Assembly: GCA_021325655.1 (NCBI GenBank) | Contig: JAJPGT010000085.1 | Span: 1-55,065, forward strand | Direction of reading: 5' to 3' | DNA from: Pseudomonadota bacterium | Lineage (GTDB): Bacteria > Chloroflexota > UBA6077 > JAJPGT01 | DNA length: 55,065 nucleotides | Shown here: positions 42,672 through 50,840 of the stretch, one piece after another | How the letters are laid out: each line of letters begins with the position of its first letter | Position numbering within the stretch: the first letter of the stretch is position 1 | Position numbers and translations under genes: made by a program | Notes under the pieces: generated by a model | Database searches by the model: none | The model's input: the letters and a program-made list of their open reading frames with translations, nothing else | What the model was told of the DNA's origin: nothing

Positions 42672-45454
42672 CCCGGCGGCTGATCGAGGTGGACTTCCCC
42701 ATCCGCCGGGTGTCGGAGGAGTCGGTGCGGGAGAAGAACATCCGCCACGGGCACATCTCGACGCTCCACATCTGGTGGGCGCGGCGGCCGCTGGCGGCCT
42801 CGCGGGCGACGGCCCTGGCGGCGCTTCTGCCGGACGATCCCGCCCGGCGCGAGGCGCTGCTGCGGCTGGTGGCGGACGTCTCGCCGTGGGAGGTGGCGAA
42901 CCATTCGGGCGCGCAGCCCCATCCGGCGCTCCACAGGGCGCGGGAGCTGATCCGGGAGGCGTTCGATGGCCGGCCACCGAAGGTGCTCGACTGCTTCGCC
43001 GGCGGCGGGGCGATCCCGCTGGAGGCGCTGCGGCTGGGCTGCGAGACCTCCGCCCTGGACTACAACCCGGTGGCCGTGCTGATCCTGAAGGCCGTGCTGG
43101 AGTATCCGCAGAAGTTCGGGCGACCCTCACCCGTCGTCCCCCTCTCCCGAAGCCTCGGGAGAGGGGGTGCAGGGGGTGATGGCCAGCCCCGCCTCCTTGA
43201 CGCACCACGCGCCGACGAGAACCCACTCCTGGAGGCAGTGCAGCGGTGGGGCAACTGGGTGCTGGAGGAGGCGCGGAAGGAGCTGGAGCGGTTCTACCCG
43301 AAGGACCCGGACGGCTCGGTGCCGGTGGGCTACCTCTGGGCGCGCACGCTGCCCTGCCAGAACCCGGCCTGCGGCGCTGAGATCCCGCTTCTCCGCCAGC
43401 TCTGGCTGGCCAGGAAAGACAACAAGAAAGTCGCGCTCAAGCTGGTCCCGAATCGCGCGGCCAGGCGGGTGGACTTCGCCGTGGCGGAAGGGAGCGCGAT
43501 CCGCTTCGACCCCGACGAAGGCACGGTCACCCGGGCCCACGTCCGCTGCCCGCTCTGCGGCGGGACGATCGACGACAAGACCACCCGCCGACTGTTCCGC
43601 GAGGGGAAGGCCGGCCAGCGGATGACGGCTGTGGTGCTGCACACGCCAGGCCAGACCGGCAAGCGCTACCGTCTCGCGACCGAGCATGACCTCGCCGTCT
43701 ACCGTGCCGCCGAGACTGCCCTGGAAGCGAAGCGGCTGGCGCTCTGGGCCGAGTGGGGCATGGACCCGGTGCCAGATGAGTCGCTGCCGCCAACGGGCAC
43801 ATTGGGCTTCCGTGTCCAGCGCTACGGCATGAGCCGTTGGGGCGATCTCTATAACGCCCGCCAGAAGCTGGCGCTCATTACTTTGGTCGAGAAGGTTCGG
43901 TGGGCGTGTCAGCGGATGATGGACGAAGGCTCCCCGTTAGAGTTCAGGAGGGCAATCCTGACTTGCCTCGCGTTGACCGTAGACAAACTAGCCACGTGTC
44001 AGAACATCCTAACACGGTGGATGAACACTTCTGAGTCTTTCGCCGCCAAACCAGATCAGAGTCCTACGTTACAGATGCTCTGGGATTATTGCGAGAGCAA
44101 TTTTTCTAGTTCAGTGGCGGGAAGCTTTCAAAATCAATTGGCATCAGTGCTAGAAGTGCTTCGGTTCCTGGTGACGGACTGGACTGCCTACGCTGCGGCG
44201 TTCAGCGGATCAGCCACTCACTTGCCTTGGGGGGACAACACCTTTGATGCTGTGCTGACTGATCCTCCGTATTATGACAATGTGCCGTACTCCGATTTTT
44301 CTGACTTCTTCTACGTCTGGCTCAAGCGCACGATCGGCGAGCTCCATTCGGACCTGTTTGTCACGCCGCTGACGCCCAAGTCGCAAGAGATAGTAGCTGA
44401 CCCCAGTAAGGCAGGCAACGTGGAAGCAGCTAAACGGCGCTTCGAGGGATTGCTCACACAGGCATTTCGCGAGATCCAGCGTGTACTAAAGCCCGAGGGC
44501 ATCGCGGTCATTGTCTTCGCCCATAAGACGACCGCGGCCTGGGAGGCCGTCCTTAACGCCCTGCTCAAAGCAGGGCTGTATATGACCGCATCGTGGCCCA
44601 TCCATACCGAGATGCAGTCACGGCTCCGCGCTCAAGAATCGGCGGCCCTGGCCTCGTCCATCTACATGGTCTGCCGCAAGCGCATCACTGATGAGATCGG
44701 GGAGTACCCGAAAGTGCGGCGGGAGATCGAGGCGCGGGTACGGCAGAAGCTCGAGCAGTTCTGGAACGAAGGCATTCGCGGGGCCGACTTCTTCATGAGC
44801 GCCATCGGCCCGGCGGTGGAGGCGTTCGGCACGTACGCGCGGGTGGAGAAGCTGTCGGGCGAGCAGGTCGAGGTGGCGGAGCTGCTGGCCTACGTGCGCC
44901 AGGTGGTGAGCGAGTTCGCCCTCCAGCGCATTCTCACCCTCACCCCGTCCTTCGGACACCCCTCTCCCGCCGCGGCGGGAGAGGGGCCGGGGGTGAGGGG
45001 CGTTGACGCCCCCACCCGCTTCTACCTGCTCTACCGCTGGACCTACAACCACGCCCGCGTCCACTTCGACGAGGCGCGCAAGCTGGCCCAGGGCGTGGGC
45101 GTGGAGCTGGCGAGCCTGTGGGGGCCGGGCGGGCTCGTCGAGAAGCAGCAGGACTACGTGCGGGTGCCAAGTCCACTCGAGCGGGCCAGAGACGAGCGGT
45201 TCACCCGGACGGTGCACTTCACCACCATGGTGGATGCGCTCCAGTACGCGGCCTGGCTGTGGAGCGAGAACCAGGGGCAGCGACTGAAGGAGCACCTGGC
45301 GCTGACCTACGGCGGGAACGAGGCCTTCTGGCAGGTTGCCCAGGCCATCGCCGAGGTGCTGCCCGAGGGCGACAAGGAGCGCCAGATGCTCCAGGGGCTG
45401 CTCTACGGCCGGCGGGGGTACGTCGACCCCGGCCGGCAAGAGCGGCTGCTGTGA
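42668..45454 (+). CDS. DUF1156 adenine-type DNA methyltransferase
   Basis: A 928-residue enzyme. The N-terminus is a DUF1156 segment ([20 protein letters not shown], then [20 protein letters not shown]). The SAM-binding motif is [13 protein letters not shown] (F110-G114), and the catalytic motif DPPYY is at D532-Y536 ([20 protein letters not shown]). A treble of Cys ([18 protein letters not shown]) in the middle suggests a zinc-binding insert. It is the methylase of helicase-DUF1156-DUF499 loci. Two palindromic elements interrupt it in frame (43124-43182, 44937-45000). Bases of about 43,830-44,700 are visibly more AT-rich than the rest, as if this part had been exchanged. Confidence 0.88.
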   Translation: MTRRLIEVDFPIRRVSEESVREKNIRHGHISTLHIWWARRPLAASRATALAALLPDDPARREALLRLVADVSPWEVANHSGAQPHPALHRARELIREAFDGRPPKVLDCFAGGGAIPLEALRLGCETSALDYNPVAVLILKAVLEYPQKFGRPSPVVPLSRSLGRGGAGGDGQPRLLDAPRADENPLLEAVQRWGNWVLEEARKELERFYPKDPDGSVPVGYLWARTLPCQNPACGAEIPLLRQLWLARKDNKKVALKLVPNRAARRVDFAVAEGSAIRFDPDEGTVTRAHVRCPLCGGTIDDKTTRRLFREGKAGQRMTAVVLHTPGQTGKRYRLATEHDLAVYRAAETALEAKRLALWAEWGMDPVPDESLPPTGTLGFRVQRYGMSRWGDLYNARQKLALITLVEKVRWACQRMMDEGSPLEFRRAILTCLALTVDKLATCQNILTRWMNTSESFAAKPDQSPTLQMLWDYCESNFSSSVAGSFQNQLASVLEVLRFLVTDWTAYAAAFSGSATHLPWGDNTFDAVLTDPPYYDNVPYSDFSDFFYVWLKRTIGELHSDLFVTPLTPKSQEIVADPSKAGNVEAAKRRFEGLLTQAFREIQRVLKPEGIAVIVFAHKTTAAWEAVLNALLKAGLYMTASWPIHTEMQSRLRAQESAALASSIYMVCRKRITDEIGEYPKVRREIEARVRQKLEQFWNEGIRGADFFMSAIGPAVEAFGTYARVEKLSGEQVEVAELLAYVRQVVSEFALQRILTLTPSFGHPSPAAAGEGPGVRGVDAPTRFYLLYRWTYNHARVHFDEARKLAQGVGVELASLWGPGGLVEKQQDYVRVPSPLERARDERFTRTVHFTTMVDALQYAAWLWSENQGQRLKEHLALTYGGNEAFWQVAQAIAEVLPEGDKERQMLQGLLYGRRGYVDPGRQERLL
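43124..43182. repeat. Palindromic element copy B, inside the methyltransferase gene
   Basis: A 59-base inverted repeat with the same plan as copy A: CCCTCACCC... CCCCTCTCCCGA, centre, TCGGGAGAGGGG... GGGGGTGATGG. It starts in the same codon phase as copy A and adds [20 protein letters not shown] (residues 153-172), a loop just after the SAM-binding motif. The length matches copy A to the base. Confidence 0.8.
44937..45000. repeat. Palindromic element copy C, inside the methyltransferase gene
   Basis: A 64-base copy: CCCTCACCCC... CCCCTCTCCCGCC, GC centre, GGCGGGAGAGGGG... GGGGTGAGGGG. Unlike A and B it lies one base out of their codon phase, yet the frame is kept ([20 protein letters not shown]). 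It is in the C-terminal helical part of the methyltransferase. The outer and inner arms are the same as in the other copies. Confidence 0.78.
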
Positions 45455-45518
45455 TGCGGAGTTCAACGTACGTAATACGGAGATTGAGCGGCCGAATGCG
45501 CTGCACAGGGAGTGAGCG

Positions 45519-45728
45519 GTGAGCACTGAGATCATCTTCGTCGTCGAGGAGTCGCCAGAGGGAGGCTTTGAGGCCAGGGCGCTCGGCCACTCCGTCTACA
45601 CCGAAGCGGACAGCCTGGAAGAGCTGCGGGAGATGGTGCGAGATGCCGTCGAGTGCCATTTCGAGGCGACGGAACGGCCTCGCATCGTTCGCCTGCACTT
45701 CGTCAAGGAAGAGGTTCTGGCAGTGTGA
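45519..45728 (+). CDS. hicB: HicB-like antitoxin
   Basis: A 69-residue partial-RNase-H-fold protein of the HicB type: STEIIFVVEESPEGGFEARA, LGHSVYTEADSLEELREMVR, DAVECHFEATERP. It lacks the C-terminal DNA-binding part of longer HicB proteins. GTG 45519 has AGGGAG six bases upstream. Its stop overlaps the start of HicA by four bases. It lies 64 bases after the methyltransferase gene, a slightly AT-richer gap that could carry a private promoter. Confidence 0.82.
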   Translation: MSTEIIFVVEESPEGGFEARALGHSVYTEADSLEELREMVRDAVECHFEATERPRIVRLHFVKEEVLAV

Positions 45729-45979
45729 AACTGCCCAGGGATGTGAGTGGCGAGGACCTGGCGCACCGTCTGGCCCGGCTCGGCTATGCCGTGACTCGCC
45801 AGACGGGAAGCCACCTGCGGCTCACCCGCCGGGCCGGATCGGACGAGCACCATCTGACCATCCCGCGCCACTCGAGCTTGCGCATTGGCACGCTCGCCAA
45901 CATTCTGCGCGATGTCGCCGAGCAGGTGGAGATGAGCCGCGATGAGCTGCTGGAAAAGCTCTTCGGGGCAGGACGATGA
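45725..45979 (+). CDS. hicA: HicA-like mRNA interferase toxin
   Basis: An 84-residue dsRBD-fold toxin: KLPRDVSGEDLAHRLARLGY, TRQTGSHLRLTRRAG with the catalytic His (H30), HHLTIPRHSSLRIGTLANIL and RDVAEQVEMSRDELLEKLF. All hallmark residues (G-SH, IPxHxxLxxGTLxxIL) are present, so the toxin looks active. GTG start at 45725 within the hicB stop (GTGA). HicA cleaves mRNA independently of ribosomes in studied examples. Confidence 0.88.
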   Translation: MKLPRDVSGEDLAHRLARLGYAVTRQTGSHLRLTRRAGSDEHHLTIPRHSSLRIGTLANILRDVAEQVEMSRDELLEKLFGAGR

Positions 45980-46131
45980 ATCCGAGAGCGCCCCTGGTAT
46001 CGGGCCCCCTGCTCGATGCCATCGAGCTAGCCGTGGAGGTCGTCGCTGCTGAACCGCGTTCGGTGCCCCGGTGGCAGAATTCCGAACCAAGAAATTGCGG
46101 ACCCATGAGAGACGATGACCCAAGCCACTGA
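45976..46131 (+). CDS. Possible 51-residue protein coupled to hicA
   Basis: ATG 45976 overlaps the hicA stop (ATGA) and the frame runs 51 codons, ending 17 bases inside the next gene. The peptide (MNPRAPLVSGPLLDAIELAV, ...VVAAEPRSVPRWQ) has a helix-like middle but no known domain. The overlap at both ends fits the tight layout of the island, yet it could equally be a chance frame that fills the 135-base gap between hicA and the second MNT gene. Confidence 0.35.
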   Translation: MNPRAPLVSGPLLDAIELAVEVVAAEPRSVPRWQNSEPRNCGPMRDDDPSH

Positions 46132-46600
46132 TCTCGAGCACGAGGTCCCCCGGAAGGCCGTCGAGGCGCTGCGGGCGGGCCTTGGCGAGCGCCTGGTCGC
46201 GGTGGTGCTCTTCGGCTCGCGCGCGCGCAGTGACCACCGGCCCGAGAGCGACTGGGACCTGCTGGTCATCGCCGAAGGGCTGCCAGAGCGACCCTTCGAC
46301 CGACAACTGTTTCTGAATCGCCTGGTGTCCGCCTGCCGGGCTCCAGTGTCGGTGATCGCCCGGACGCGGCAGGAATTCGAGTCCCATCTCCCTTCGCTGT
46401 ACTTGGATATCGCTTTAGACGGTCGCATCCTCTATGACCCGACTGGTTACGCCTCACTGCGCCTCGCCCACCTGCGGCGGCTGATCGACGCGGCCGGCCT
46501 CTCTCGCGAGCGCACACCGGCAGGCGACATGTGGAAATGGAAGAAGCAGCCACAAGGTCCGTGGGTGATGACCTGGGAGAAAATCGGGGAGCGGCCGTGA
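46115..46600 (+). CDS. Second minimal nucleotidyltransferase (MNT)
   Basis: A 161-residue nucleotidyltransferase with GSRARSDHRPESDWDLLV (G34-S35, D46-x-D48) and a longer C-terminal part (PVSVIARTRQEFESHLPSLY, LDGRILYDP, LAHLRRLIDAAGL). It differs from the first MNT in length and in the GSRAR/DWD variant, so the two are separate acquisitions and not a duplication. It overlaps its HEPN partner by four bases (GTGA). Confidence 0.86.
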   Translation: MTQATDLEHEVPRKAVEALRAGLGERLVAVVLFGSRARSDHRPESDWDLLVIAEGLPERPFDRQLFLNRLVSACRAPVSVIARTRQEFESHLPSLYLDIALDGRILYDPTGYASLRLAHLRRLIDAAGLSRERTPAGDMWKWKKQPQGPWVMTWEKIGERP

Positions 46601-47001
46601 GCAACGAGGAAGCAAGCTATCGCTTGAGACTGGCTGAAGGCTTCCTCGGGGAGGCTCGCCATAACCTGCAACATCAGCTCTGGCGTTCCTGCGTGGACAA
46701 TAGCCAGCTCGCCGCCGAGAATGCCGCAAAGGCCGTCCTGGGGCTGCTCGGCCCGGTGGGTCGCACCCATGATCCTGGCGCAGCACTGCTTGAAGCGCTG
46801 GACAAGCAGCGATTCACCGAGGGAATCGAGGACCCCGTCAGACGGATCGCTCAGTGCGCACGGACCCTGGGCCCCCAAGTCCACCTCCAAAGCGATTACG
46901 GCGACGAGGCAACACGGCGGACGCCCTGGGAGATCTTCGATCAGGCCAGCGCCGACCAGGCGCTCGCGCTGGCCGAAGAGGCGGTAGCGCTCGCGAAGTA
47001 G
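46597..47001 (+). CDS. Second HEPN-domain protein
   Basis: A 134-residue helical protein: RLAEGFLGEARHNLQHQLWR, DNSQLAAENAAKAVLGLLGP and the C-terminal LQSDYGDEATRRTPWEIFDQ. It has the HEPN pattern with N-SQLAAENAAKA (as in antibiotic-type HEPN proteins) and a C-terminal YGDxxTRRxPWE block, different from the first HEPN here. GTG 46597 overlaps the second MNT stop. It ends 23 bases before the DUF499 gene. It likely forms the toxin (or substrate-binding) half of this pair. Confidence 0.82.
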   Translation: MSNEEASYRLRLAEGFLGEARHNLQHQLWRSCVDNSQLAAENAAKAVLGLLGPVGRTHDPGAALLEALDKQRFTEGIEDPVRRIAQCARTLGPQVHLQSDYGDEATRRTPWEIFDQASADQALALAEEAVALAK

Positions 47002-47024
47002 GTCATCGAGGGAGGGCAGCGCCC

Positions 47025-47816
47025 ATGAGGCCGTGGCATGAGGTGGTGGTCCCGCACCCAGATATCCGGGCCGGCACGTTCGACGAGTCGGTGTTCGCCG
47101 CCGACCTGGCCGACGTGGTCGCCGACCGTGGGCCGCTGGAGTACCGTGACGCGGAGACGTTTTTCCGCAAGACCTACCCCACGCGCGGACTGGTGGAACT
47201 GCTCGCGACGGTCCTCGCCCGCCTCTCGGGCCGGGGCACGGGTGAGGCGGTGATCCAGATCCAGACCCCCTTCGGCGGCGGCAAGACCCACAGCCTGATC
47301 GCGCTCTACCATCTCTTCACCGCCGGGCAGCGCCTGGCCGACCAGGACCTCGTCTCCCAGACGCTCCAGGCCGCGGCGGTCGGCGAAGTACCGTCGGTCC
47401 GCGTGGCCACGTTCGTCGGCACCGCGGCCGACCCGCTCAAGGGCAGGACGCCCTGGGGCGAGCTCGCGGAGCAACTGGGTCGGTACGAGCTGCTCCGCGA
47501 GCACGACCAGCGGCGCCAGGCGCCGGGCAAGGACCTGCTGCACGAGCTTCTGCGCCAGCAGCCGACGCTGGTGCTGATGGACGAGATCGCCGAGTATGTG
47601 GTCAAGGCGAAGGGGTTCGGCGGCCAGGTGCTGGCCTTCTTCCAGGAGCTGACCGAGACGGCGAAGGTGCTGCCACGGTGCGCGCTGATCGCTACGCTGC
47701 CCTCCAGCGCGCCGTATGGCGAGGAGGCGAGCGGGCGCTCAACCAGCTCCAGCAGATCTTCGGGCGGGTGGAGGCGATCTACACGCCGGTGGAAGGCGAA
47801 GAGGTCTACGAGCTGA
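47025..47816 (+). CDS. DUF499 ATPase, N-terminal part (frameshifted gene)
   Basis: First piece of a DUF499 P-loop ATPase. ATG 47025 opens MRPWHEVVVPHPDIRAGTFD and YRDAETFFRKTYPTRGLVEL, the conserved family start. Walker A is TPFGGGKTHSL (K87) and Walker B VLMDEIAEYV (D186-E187). True coding ends near 47735 after ATLPSSAPYGEEASG; beyond that the frame is filler (RSTSSSRSSGGWRRS) to the stop. DUF499 proteins are the ATPase partners of DUF1156 methylases. Loss of GAGC, leaving one of two tandem GAGC copies, would explain the shift: GEEASERALNQLQ is the expected join. Confidence 0.82.
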   Translation: MRPWHEVVVPHPDIRAGTFDESVFAADLADVVADRGPLEYRDAETFFRKTYPTRGLVELLATVLARLSGRGTGEAVIQIQTPFGGGKTHSLIALYHLFTAGQRLADQDLVSQTLQAAAVGEVPSVRVATFVGTAADPLKGRTPWGELAEQLGRYELLREHDQRRQAPGKDLLHELLRQQPTLVLMDEIAEYVVKAKGFGGQVLAFFQELTETAKVLPRCALIATLPSSAPYGEEASGRSTSSSRSSGGWRRSTRRWKAKRSTS

Positions 47817-49681
47817 TCCGGCGCCGGCTACTGGAGGACGCCGGCGACCCGGCCGAGGCGCGGCGCACAGCCGACGGCTACTTCGAGCTCTACCAGCGGC
47901 TGGGCGACGACATCCCGCGCGAGGCGCGCGAGCCGGCCTACCGGGAGAAGCTGCGCAAGGCCTACCCGTTCCACCCGGAGTTGATCGACCTCCTGTTCGA
48001 GCGCTGGAGCACGTTCTCGACCTTCCAGCGCACCCGCGGGGTGCTGCGCCTGCTGGCTGAGGTGCTGGCCGACCTTTACCGACAGCAGCATCCTGCACCG
48101 CTGATCCAGCCGGCCCACCTCAACCTGGCGAACGCGGCCATCCGGCGCGAGTTCCTCAAGCATATCGGCAATGAGTACGAGGGCGTCATCGCGTCCGACA
48201 TCGTGGACAGCAACGCCAGAGCCCAGAAGATCGACCGCGAGGCGGGCGGCGACTACGCCCGCTTCGGTGTCGCGGCCGGGCTGGCCACGGCCATCTTCTT
48301 CGGGTCCTTCAGCGGGGGCGAGAAGAAGGGCTTAGGCATCCAGCGGCTGCGGCTGGCGGCGTTGCGCGAGGGGATTCCGGCGGCGCTGGTGGGGGACGCG
48401 CTGGGGCGGCTGGAGGAGGAGCTGTGGTACCTGCACGCGGAGAGCGGCCTCTATGCCTTCTCCAACCAGCCCAATCTGAACCGGATCATCGTCGAGAAGG
48501 AAGAGCAGGCTCAGGACGAGCAGATCGCAGCGGCGATCCGCGAGCGGCTCGAGCGCATAGCTGGCAGCGAGCTGAGCGTCACGCTCTGGCCCAGAGTCTC
48601 CCAGGACGTTCCCGACAACAAGCAGCTCAAGCTCGCGATCCTCTCGCCTCAACAGGTGCGGCAGAGTAGCGCGACGACGGGGTTCGTGGAGGAGCTGCTC
48701 GGCAAGGCCGGGACGACCTTTCGCACCTACCGCAACACGCTGGTCGTGCTGGCGCCCGACGCGGCGGAGGCGGCCGTGCTGCGGGAGCGGGTGAAGCGCT
48801 CCCTGGCGCTGCAGGCCATCCAGGACGACAAGGCGCTGGTGCGCCAGCTCTCGGAGGAGAGCCGCAGGACGCTGGAGAGCAAGTTGAAGGACGCGGAAGG
48901 CGGCATCCCCTTCCAGGTGCTCGCGGCCTACCGGCACCTGGCCAAGGCCGGCGAAGCGGGCGTGGAATGGCTGGACCTGGGGCTGCCCACCGTGGGCGAG
49001 AAGGGGCCGCTCGCCCGACGGGTGCGCGAGTCCCTCAAGCGCCAGGAGCTGCTGGTGGACAGGCTGGCCCCCCACCGGCTGCTGGAGAAGGCGCTGCGGT
49101 CAGACGAGCCAGAGAAGCCGCTCGCGGAGATCGTCGAGGCTTTTCTACGCTATCCCCACCTGCCGATGCTGGAGAGCGAGGCGGTGATCGAGAGCGCGGT
49201 GGCGCAGGGAGTGGCCAACAGCCTGTTCGGCGTGCGGGTTGGGGAACACGTGTATTTCGGCGAATCGGTGCCCGATGCAGCGCTCGGCTACGGCGCGGTG
49301 CTGCTGCGCAAGGAGGTGGCCGAGGCCGCTAGGCGGGCCGAAGCCGGCGAGGCCGTTCCGATCGAGGTCGGGAGCGGCGACGGGCGTCCTTCGATGGTGA
49401 AGGAGGGACCCGTGGGTGCTACTGCCGGGCCGCCCACCGCGCCCGCTGGCGCAGCGATCTCGGCGCTCCACCTCCGAGCCAAGGTGCCCTGGGACAAGCT
49501 GTCCGATTTCCTGCGGGGCGTCGTCCTGCCGCTCCGCGGCGATGGCGCCGACCTGGAGATCGAAGTCACGCTCGACGCCCGGTCCGCCCCGGGCAGCATC
49601 AAGACCTCCACACTGGAGCAGAAGGTCAACGAGACCCTGCGGCAGATCGGCGCTGAGGTGCTGGAAGAGCGAACCGAGTGA
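47678..49681 (+). CDS. DUF499 ATPase, C-terminal part (frameshifted gene)
   Basis: Second piece, homologous from about 47740: ALNQLQQIFGRVEAIYTPVE, YRKAYPFHPELIDLLFERW-type segment (KAYPFHPELIDLLFERWS), RTRGVLRLLAEVLADLYRQQ and FLKHIGNEYEGVIASDIVDS. It includes the long helical and C-terminal domains to VLEERTE. The first ~20 residues before ALNQLQ come from the antisense-like overlap with the first piece and are not genuine. Whether a functional protein is made depends on frameshift repair, programmed slippage or an assembly error. Together, the pieces would make a ~885-residue protein. Confidence 0.8.
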   Translation: MRADRYAALQRAVWRGGERALNQLQQIFGRVEAIYTPVEGEEVYELIRRRLLEDAGDPAEARRTADGYFELYQRLGDDIPREAREPAYREKLRKAYPFHPELIDLLFERWSTFSTFQRTRGVLRLLAEVLADLYRQQHPAPLIQPAHLNLANAAIRREFLKHIGNEYEGVIASDIVDSNARAQKIDREAGGDYARFGVAAGLATAIFFGSFSGGEKKGLGIQRLRLAALREGIPAALVGDALGRLEEELWYLHAESGLYAFSNQPNLNRIIVEKEEQAQDEQIAAAIRERLERIAGSELSVTLWPRVSQDVPDNKQLKLAILSPQQVRQSSATTGFVEELLGKAGTTFRTYRNTLVVLAPDAAEAAVLRERVKRSLALQAIQDDKALVRQLSEESRRTLESKLKDAEGGIPFQVLAAYRHLAKAGEAGVEWLDLGLPTVGEKGPLARRVRESLKRQELLVDRLAPHRLLEKALRSDEPEKPLAEIVEAFLRYPHLPMLESEAVIESAVAQGVANSLFGVRVGEHVYFGESVPDAALGYGAVLLRKEVAEAARRAEAGEAVPIEVGSGDGRPSMVKEGPVGATAGPPTAPAGAAISALHLRAKVPWDKLSDFLRGVVLPLRGDGADLEIEVTLDARSAPGSIKTSTLEQKVNETLRQIGAEVLEERTE

Positions 49682-49721
49682 CGGCAAGCGCCTGAAGGGG
49701 CCTCGCTCGGGAGGATGGAGG

Positions 49722-50840
49722 ATGCCTGAACCAATGGTCGTCACGCTCCGGCCGCTGACGCCTCTCTGGACCGGGGATGCTGACCAGCGCGGCAACCAGA
49801 TTCGCGAGACGGGCATTCTGGGTAGCCTGCGCTGGTGGTATGAGGCGCTTGTCCGGGGACTCGGTCTCTATGCTTGCGACCCCAGTAGTGGCTCCTGCGT
49901 GTATGACGAAAAGAGGAAGCTGGCAAGCATTTGCCTTGCTTGCCAGCTCTTCGGCTGCACCGGTTACAGCCGGCGATTTCGGCTGGCTGTGGCGGGAGGA
50001 GGCAGCGCGGGCCAGCTTACCGAGGTGAAGCTCCAGAATCCTGGGACATCCAACCATCGCGGCTGGCGCATTCCGCGGAACGTCTGCGCCCCCCTGACGC
50101 TGGCTCTGCACCCGCTGCGTCCAGATGCCCTAGACGACTTCGAACATGCCGCGATCCGCTACACGCTCCACCTGGTCGAGCGGTACGGAGCGCTGGGTGC
50201 GAAGACGAGCCACGGGCAGGGAGTGGTGAGCATCAGCGACTGGGGCACAGCGCAAGCTGGTCCAGGGGCCGACGCCTGGATTGGGACCTTGGAAGCTCGG
50301 CCGGCTAAGAGGGAAACGAACCCGCAACTGGCTCCCAACCTGTCCGATTTCATCGGTGCAACCATCGCCCTGGATTCGGCCGCCACGTCAAGCGCCGACT
50401 GGTGGAAGGCGATTCCGTTAACTGGGCTGGAAGGCTTTTCGTTGGGCAGCAATCCGACATGGGTCCCCTCGGCTCCCGCGATCCGGGCGCAATTGCGCGG
50501 CTGGCTACGTAACAGTGCGAACTTTCAGAACTTCAATGGCAATCTCCAAGACGAACGTCACCGCCTCATGGGATATGTGCCACAACGCGGCGAGAAAGGC
50601 GATCCCAAGGGCTCCGATATCTTCGTGACCCATCTCTACAAGGCTGGCGAGCGCTGGGTGATGCGCGTTTTCGGGTTTATACCACGCGGCAACACAGTGG
50701 ACCACGCCGTCCGCAACCTGCTGCACGATGGGCAGAAACTCGCCAAGGAGATACAGGCTGCCCTCGGAGGCATCCAAGTCGAGGCCGTTCCATATCCCGA
50801 GGGCACAAACTCCATCGTGGCAGCGCTGAAGGAGGTGTGA
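49722..50840 (+). CDS. cmr1: Cmr1-like RAMP protein (type III CRISPR effector)
   Basis: A 372-residue RAMP. The start MPEPMVVTLRPLTPLWTGDA and IRETGILGSLRWWYEALVRG are the Cmr1 N-terminal hallmarks, with the CLACQLFGCTGYSRRFRL block that usually carries C-x2-C and the RFR strand. Later come PRNVCAPLTLALHPLRP and GLEGFSLGSNP. Cmr1 binds the 3' end of the crRNA complex in type III-B. ATG 49722 follows a GGAGGATGGAGG leader. The gene is 40 bases after the DUF499 stop and overlaps the next RAMP. Confidence 0.85.
   Translation: MPEPMVVTLRPLTPLWTGDADQRGNQIRETGILGSLRWWYEALVRGLGLYACDPSSGSCVYDEKRKLASICLACQLFGCTGYSRRFRLAVAGGGSAGQLTEVKLQNPGTSNHRGWRIPRNVCAPLTLALHPLRPDALDDFEHAAIRYTLHLVERYGALGAKTSHGQGVVSISDWGTAQAGPGADAWIGTLEARPAKRETNPQLAPNLSDFIGATIALDSAATSSADWWKAIPLTGLEGFSLGSNPTWVPSAPAIRAQLRGWLRNSANFQNFNGNLQDERHRLMGYVPQRGEKGDPKGSDIFVTHLYKAGERWVMRVFGFIPRGNTVDHAVRNLLHDGQKLAKEIQAALGGIQVEAVPYPEGTNSIVAALKEV

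Noticed and set aside
38607..45454. Calling the helicase/methylase part DISARM
   Set aside because: DISARM needs drmA/drmB (DUF1998) and often a PLD protein; none is present. The DUF1156 and DUF499 genes fit a different module.
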